A stretch of 64,000 bases of DNA, taken from positions 1-64,000 of the forward strand of contig CAXKVV010000051.1 in NCBI GenBank assembly GCA_964058805.1, given 5' to 3'. Below are positions 58,391 to 64,000 of the stretch, piece by piece. Origin of the DNA: Schoenoplectus triqueter (taxonomy: Eukaryota; Streptophyta; Magnoliopsida; Poales; Cyperaceae). Below the pieces are notes generated by a model that saw nothing but the letters and a program-made list of their open reading frames with translations, was not told where the DNA came from and did not search any database. Position 1 is the first letter of the stretch, and every line of letters starts with the position of its first letter. The position numbers were made by a program, and so were the translations under genes.

Positions 58391-61300
58391 GGCGTTGAGA
58401 CCCGTTTTCAAGTTTTGCGCGCCCGGACTGGTTTTCGGCGGAAGCGAGGGCCTCGGGTCCCGTTTTCATGTTTTGCGCGCCCGAACTCATTTTGGGCGGT
58501 ATCGATGGCGTCGGGTCCCGTTTTCATGTTTTGCGCGCCCGGACTCATTTTCGGCGGTACCGAGGGTGTCGGGTGCCGTTTTCATGTTTTGAGCGCCCGG
58601 ACTCGTTTTCGGCGGTACCGAGGGCGTCGGGTCCCGTTTTCATGTTTTGCGCGCCCGGACACGTTTTCGGCGTTACCGATGGCGTCGGGTTCCGTTTTCA
58701 AGATTTGCGCGCCCGGACTCATTTTCGGCGGGACCGAGGGCGTCGGGTCCCGTTTTCATGTTTTGCGCGCCCGGATTCGTTTTCGGCGGTACTGGGGGCG
58801 TCGGGTCCCGTTTTCAAGATTTGCGCGCCTGGACTCGTTTTCGACGGTACCGTGGGCGTCGGGTATCTTTTTCATGCTATGCGCGCCCGGACTCGTTTTC
58901 GGCGGTACCGAGGGTGTCGGTTACCGTTTTCATGTTTTGCGCGCCCAGACCCATTTTCGGCGGTACCGAGGGCGTCGGGTCCCGTTTTCATGTTTTGCGC
59001 GCCCGGAGTCGTTTTCGGCGGTACGGGGGGCTTCGGGTCCTGTTTTCAAGATTTGCGCGCCCGGACTCGTTTTCGACGGTACCGAGGGCGTCGGGTACCG
59101 TTTTCATGTTTTGCGCGCCCGGACTCATTTTCGCCGGTACCGAGGGCGTCGGGTCCCGTTTTCATGTTTTGCGCGCCCGGATTGCGCGCCTGGACTCGTT
59201 TTCGGCGGTACCGAGGGCGTCGGTTATCTTTTTCATGCTATGCGCGCCCGGACTCGTTTTCGGCGGTACCGAGGGCGTCGGGTCCCGTTTTCATGTTTTG
59301 CGCGCCCGGACTCCTTTTCGGCGGTACTTAGGGCGTCGGGTGCCGTTTTCATGTTTTGTGCGCCCGGACTCGTTTTCGGCGGTACCGAGGGCGTCGGGTC
59401 CCGTTTTTATGTTTTGTGCGCCCGGACTCGTTTTCGGCGGTACCGAGGGCGTCGGGTTCCGTTTTCTTGTTTTGCGCGCCCGGATTCGTTTGAGGCGGTA
59501 CCGGGGGCGTCGGGTCCCGTTTTCAAGATTTGCGCGCCCGGACTCATTTTCGGCGGTACCATGGGCGTCGGGACCCGTTTTCATATTTTGCGCGCCCGGA
59601 CTCGTTTTCGGCGGTACCGAGGGCGTCGGGTATCTTTTTCATGTTTTGCGCGCCCGGATTCGTTTGAGGCGGTACCGAGGCGTCGGGTCCCGTTTTCATG
59701 TTTTGCGCGCCCGGACACGTTTTCGGCGTTACCGATGGCGTCGGGTTCCGTTTTCAAGATTTGCGCGCCCGGACTCATTTTCGGCGGGACCGAGGGCGTC
59801 GGGTCCCGTTTTCATGTTTTGCGCGCCCGGATTCGTTTTCGGCGGTACTGGGGGCGTCGGGTCCCGTTTTCAAGATTTGCGCGCCTGGACTCGTTTTCGA
59901 CGGTACCGAGGGCGTCGGGTATCTTTTTCATGCTATGCGCGCCCGGACTCGTTTTCGGCGGTACCGAGGGTGTCAGTTACCGTTTTCATGTTTTGCGCGC
60001 CCAGACCCATTTTCGGCGGTACCGAGGGCGTCGGGCCCCGTTTTCATGTTTTGCGCGCCCGGACTCCTTTTCGGCGGTACCGAGGGCGTCGGGTGCCGTT
60101 TTCATGTTTTGCGCGCCCGGACTCGTTTTCGGCGGTACCGAGGGCGTCGGGTCCCGTTTTTATGTTTTGCGCGCCCGGACTCGTTTTCGGCGGTACTGAG
60201 GGCGTCGGGTGCCGTTTTCATGTTTTGCGCGCCCGGACTCGTTTTCGGCGGTACCGAGGGCGTCGGGTCCCGTTTTTATGTTTTGCGCGCCCCCGGACTC
60301 GTTTTCGGCGGTACCGATGGCGTCGAGTATCTTTTTCATGTTTTGCGCGCCCGGACTCGTTTTCGGCGGTACCGAGGGCGTCGGGTCCCGTTTTTCATGT
60401 TTTGCGTGCCCGGACTCGTTTTCGGCGGTACCGAGGGCGTCGGGACCCGTTTCAAGTTTTGCACACGCGGACTCATTTTCGGCGGTACTGAGGGCGTCGG
60501 GTCCCGTTTTCAAGTTTTGCGCGCCCGGACTCATTTTCGGCGGTACCGAGGGCGTCGGGTATCTTTTTCATGCTTTGCGCGCCCGGACTCGTTTTCGGCG
60601 GTACCGAGGGAGTCGGGTCCCGTTTTCATGTTTTGCGCGCCAAGACCCATTTTCGGCGATACCGAGGGCGTCGGGTCCCGTTTTCATGTTTTGCGCGCCC
60701 GGACTCGTTTTCGGCGGTACCGAGGGCGTCGGGACCCGTTTTCAAGTTTTGCGCGCCCGGACTCGTTTTCGGCGGTAGCGAGCGCCTCGGGTCCCGTTTT
60801 CATGTTTTGCGCGCCCGGACTCGTTTTCGGCGGTACCGAGGGCGTCGAGTATCTTTTTCATGTTTTGCGCGCCCGGACTCGTTTTCGGCGGTACCGAGGG
60901 CGTCGGGTCCCGTTTTCATGTTTTGCGCTCCCGGATTCGTTTTTGGCGGTACCGAGGGCGTCGGGACCCGTTTTCAAGTTTTGCGCGCCCAGACTCGTTT
61001 TCGGCGGTAGCGAGGGCCTCGGGTCCCGTTTTCATGTTTTGCGCGCCCGAACTCCTTTTCGGCGGTATCGAGGGCGTCGGGTCCCGTTTTCATGTTTTGC
61101 GCGCCCGGACTCATTTTCGGCGGTACCGAGGGCGTCGGGTCCCGTTTTCATGTTTTGCTCGCCCGGACACGTTTTCGGCGTTACCGATGGAGTCGGGTTC
61201 CGTTTTCAAGATTTGCGCGCCCGGACTCGTTTTCGGCGGTACCGAGGGCGTCGGGTCCCGTTTTCATGTTTTGCGCGCCCGGACTTGTTTTCGGCCGTAC

Positions 61301-64000
61301 CGAGGGTGTCGGGTACCGTTTTCATGTTTTGCGCGCCCCGCTTCATTTTCGGCGGTACCGAGGGCGTCGGGTCCCGTTTTCATGTTTTGCGCGCCCGGAG
61401 TCGTTTTCGGCGGTACGGGGGGCTTCGGGTCCTGTTTTCAAGATTTGCGCGCCCGGACTCGTTTTCGACGGTACCGAGGGCGTCGGGTACCGTTTTCATG
61501 TTTTGCGCGCCCGGATTCATTTTCGCCGGTACCGAGGGCGTCGGGTCCCGTTTTCATGTTTTGCGCGCCCGGATTGCGCGCCCGGACTCGTTTTCGGCGG
61601 TACCGAGGGCGTCGGTTATCTTTTTCATGCTATGCGCGCCCGGACTCGTTTTCGGCGGTACCGAGGGCGTCGGGTCCCGTTTTCATGTTTTGCGCGCCCG
61701 GACTCCTTTTCGGCGGTACTTAGGGCGTCGGGTGCCGTTTTCATGTTTTGCGCGCCCGGACTCGTTTTCGGCGGTACCGAGGGCGTCGGGTCCCGTTTTT
61801 ATGTTTTGCGCGCCCGGACTCGTTTTCGGCGGTACCGAGGGCGTCGGGTTCCGTTTTCTTGTTTTGCGCGCCCGGATTCGTTTGAGGCGGTACCGGGGGC
61901 GTCGGGTCCCGTTTTCAAGATTTGCGCGCCCGGACTCATTTTCGGCGGTACCATGGGCGTCGGGTCCCGTTTTCATATTTTGCGCGCCCGGACTCGTTTT
62001 CGGCGGTACCGAGGGCGTCGGGTATCTTTTTCATGTTTTGCGCGCCCGGACTCGTTTTCGGCGGTACCGAGGGCGTCGGGTATCTTTTTCTTGTTTTGCG
62101 CGCCCGGACTCGTTTTCGGCGGTACCGAGGGCGTCGGGTATCTTTATCATGTTTTGCGCGCCCGGACTCGTTTTCGGCGGTACCGAGGGCGTCGGGTCCC
62201 GTTTTCATGTTTTGCGCGCCCGGACTCGTTTTCGGCCGTACCGAGGGTGTCGGGTACCGTTTTCATGTTTTGCGCGCCCCGCTTCATTTTCGGCGGTACC
62301 GAGGGCGTCGGGTCCCGTTTTCATGTTTTGCGCGCCCGGAGTCGTTTTCGGCGGTACGGGGGGCTTCGGGTCCTGTTTTCAAGATTTGCGCGCCCGGACT
62401 CGTTTTCGACGGTACCGAGGGCGTCGGGTCCCGTTTTCATGTTTTGCACGCCCGGATTGCGCGCCCGGACTCGTTTTCGGCGGTACCGAGGGCGTCGGGT
62501 ATCTTTTTCATGCTATGCGCGCCCGGACTCGTTTTCGGCGGTACCGAGGGCGTCGGGTACCGTTTTCATGTTTTGCGCGCCCCGACCTATTTTCGGCGGT
62601 ACCGAGGGCGTCAGGTCCCGTTTTCATGTTTTGCGCGCCCGGACTCCTTTTCGGCGGTACTTAGGGCGTCGGGTGCCGTTTTCATGTTTTGCGCGCCCGG
62701 ACTCGTTTTCGGCGGTACCGAGGGCGTCGGGTCCCGTTTTTATGTTTTGCGCGCCCGGACTCGTTTTCGGCGGTACCGAGGGCGTCGGGTTCCGTTTTCT
62801 TGTTTAGCGCGCCCGGATTCGTTTGAGGCGGTACCGGGGGCGTCGGGTCCCGTTTTCAAGATTTGCGCGCCCGGACTCATTTTCGGCGGTACCGTGGGCG
62901 TCGGGTGCCGTTTTCATATTTTGCGCGCCCGGACTCGTTTTCGGCGGTACCGAGGGCGTCGGGTATCTTTTTCATGTTTTGCGCGCCCGGACTCGTTTTC
63001 GGCGGTACCGAGGGCGTCAGGTAACTTTTTCTTGTTTTGCGCGCCCGGACTCGTTTTCGGCGGTACCGAGGGCGTCGGGTATCTTTATCATGTTTTGCGC
63101 GCCCGGACTCGTTTTCGGCGGTACCGAGGGCGTCGGGTACCGTTTTCATGTTTTGCGCGCCCGGACTCATTTTCGCCGGTACCGAGGGCGTCGGGTCCCG
63201 TTTTCATGTTTTGCGCGCACGAACTCGTTTTCGGCGGTACCGAGGGCGTCGGGTATCTTTTTCATGCTATGCGCGCCCGGACTCGTTTTCTGCGGTACCG
63301 AGGGCGTCGGGTACCGTTTTCATGTTTTGCGCGCCCCGACCCATTTTCGGCGGTACCGAGGGCGTCGGGTCCCGTTTTCATGTTTTGCGCGCCCGGACTC
63401 CTTTTCGGCGGTACTTAGGGCGTCGGGTGTCGTTTTCATGTTTTGCGCACCCGGACTCGTTTTCGGCGGTACCGAGGGCGTCGGGTCCCGTTTTTATGTT
63501 TTGCGCGCCCGTACTCGTTTTCGGCGGTACCGAGGACGTCGGGTTCCGTTTTCTTGTTTTGCGCGCCCGGATTCGTTTGAGGCGGTACCGGGGGCGTCGG
63601 GTCCCGTTTTCAAGATTTCCGCGCCCGGACTCATTTTCGGCGGTACCGTGGGCGTCGGGTCCCGTTTTCATGTTTTGTGCGCCCGGATTCATTTTCGCCG
63701 GTACCGAGGGCGTCGGGTCCCGTTTTCATGTTTTGCGCGCCCGGATTGCGCGCCCGGACTCGTTTTCGGCGGTACCGAGGGCGTCGGTTATCTTTTTCAT
63801 GCTATGCGCGCCCGGACTCATTTTCGGCGGTACCGAGGGCGTCGGGTCCCGTTTTCATGTTTTGCGCGCCCGGACTCCTTTTCGGCGGTACTTAGGGCGT
63901 CGGGTGCCGTTTTCATGTTTTGCGCGCCCGGACTCGTTTTCGGCGGTACCGAGGGCGTCGGGTCCCGTTTTTATGTTTTGCGCGCCCGGACTCGTTTTCG
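58391..64000. repeat. Long duplicated segment S2 (partner 13,310-19,432)
   Basis: Near-copy of S1. Relative to S1 it lacks ten monomers near 58,720, lacks one base at about 59,680, and has one extra monomer near 61,610-61,670. Isolated substitutions are seen, for example T at about 61,285 where S1 has C. It includes about 1.1 copies of HOR-B (61,699 and 63,871 mark the same monomer). It is cut by the window end, so its true length is unknown. Confidence 0.9.

Larger units (their letters stand above)
35535..64000. repeat. 58-bp satellite array, right arm
   Basis: This is the same 58-bp satellite in the same orientation. It resumes in mid-monomer directly after the target-site duplication of the LTR retrotransposon and runs off the window end. 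Joining 29,818 to 35,540 with one target copy removed restores a normal monomer, so the two arms were one array before the insertion. The right arm is built from shorter repeated blocks (0.4-2.2 kb) up to about 58,390, then from a long near-copy of 13.3-19.4 kb. Nothing gene-like is supported within it. Confidence 0.97.

Overview
The window is almost entirely one tandem satellite DNA. A GC-rich 58-bp monomer is repeated head to tail about 1,000 times across roughly 57.9 kb. I found no array edge and no inverted monomer. No cellular protein-coding gene, rRNA or tRNA gene is supported. The satellite alone does not name the organism. The two insertions point to a land plant, probably an angiosperm: a Ty3/Gypsy retrotransposon primed by initiator-Met tRNA, and a 349-bp hAT-type non-autonomous element rich in CCCGA. 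I cannot name the species.

Layout, left side. 1-10,810 holds about three copies of a very long higher-order repeat (HOR-A, 3,478 bp, 60 monomers). 10,811-13,300 is mixed monomer order that passes back into a partial HOR-A copy (12,500-13,940). 13,310-19,432 (segment S1) reappears nearly unchanged at 58,391-64,000 (S2). 17,078-23,270 is a second higher-order repeat (HOR-B, 2,172 bp: 37 monomers plus two 13-bp monomer remnants). 23,271-29,818 is a mosaic with a recurring 3-monomer cassette, interrupted at 25,978-26,326 by the hAT-like element.

Middle. 29,819-35,534 is a complete, very young LTR retrotransposon on the minus strand. It has 663-bp LTRs differing at one base, a 5-bp target duplication, a PBS, a PPT and one uninterrupted 1,491-codon gag-pol frame. 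The frame ends inside the 3' LTR. That feature and the lack of a chromodomain suggest a CRM-like (centromeric) chromovirus, but this is an inference.

Right side. 35,535-58,390 is a patchwork of satellite blocks of about 0.4-2.2 kb, repeated in tandem or at 3-16 kb distance (offsets 3,789, 1,792, 3,365, 406, 1,215, 8,463 and 6,142 bp). 58,391-64,000 is S2.

Interpretation. Monomers differ from each other visibly (about 10% by eye), whereas HOR copies and S1/S2 differ by well under 1% where I compared them. This fits repeated recent unequal exchange or segmental amplification. Three monomers make 174 bp, close to a nucleosomal repeat, and a possible CRM-type element sits inside the array. A centromeric or pericentromeric location is therefore a reasonable hypothesis, untested here. 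The sense strand of the monomer has no stop triplet and 58 is 1 mod 3, so long meaningless open frames (up to 1,272 codons) run through the array. These should not be annotated as proteins.
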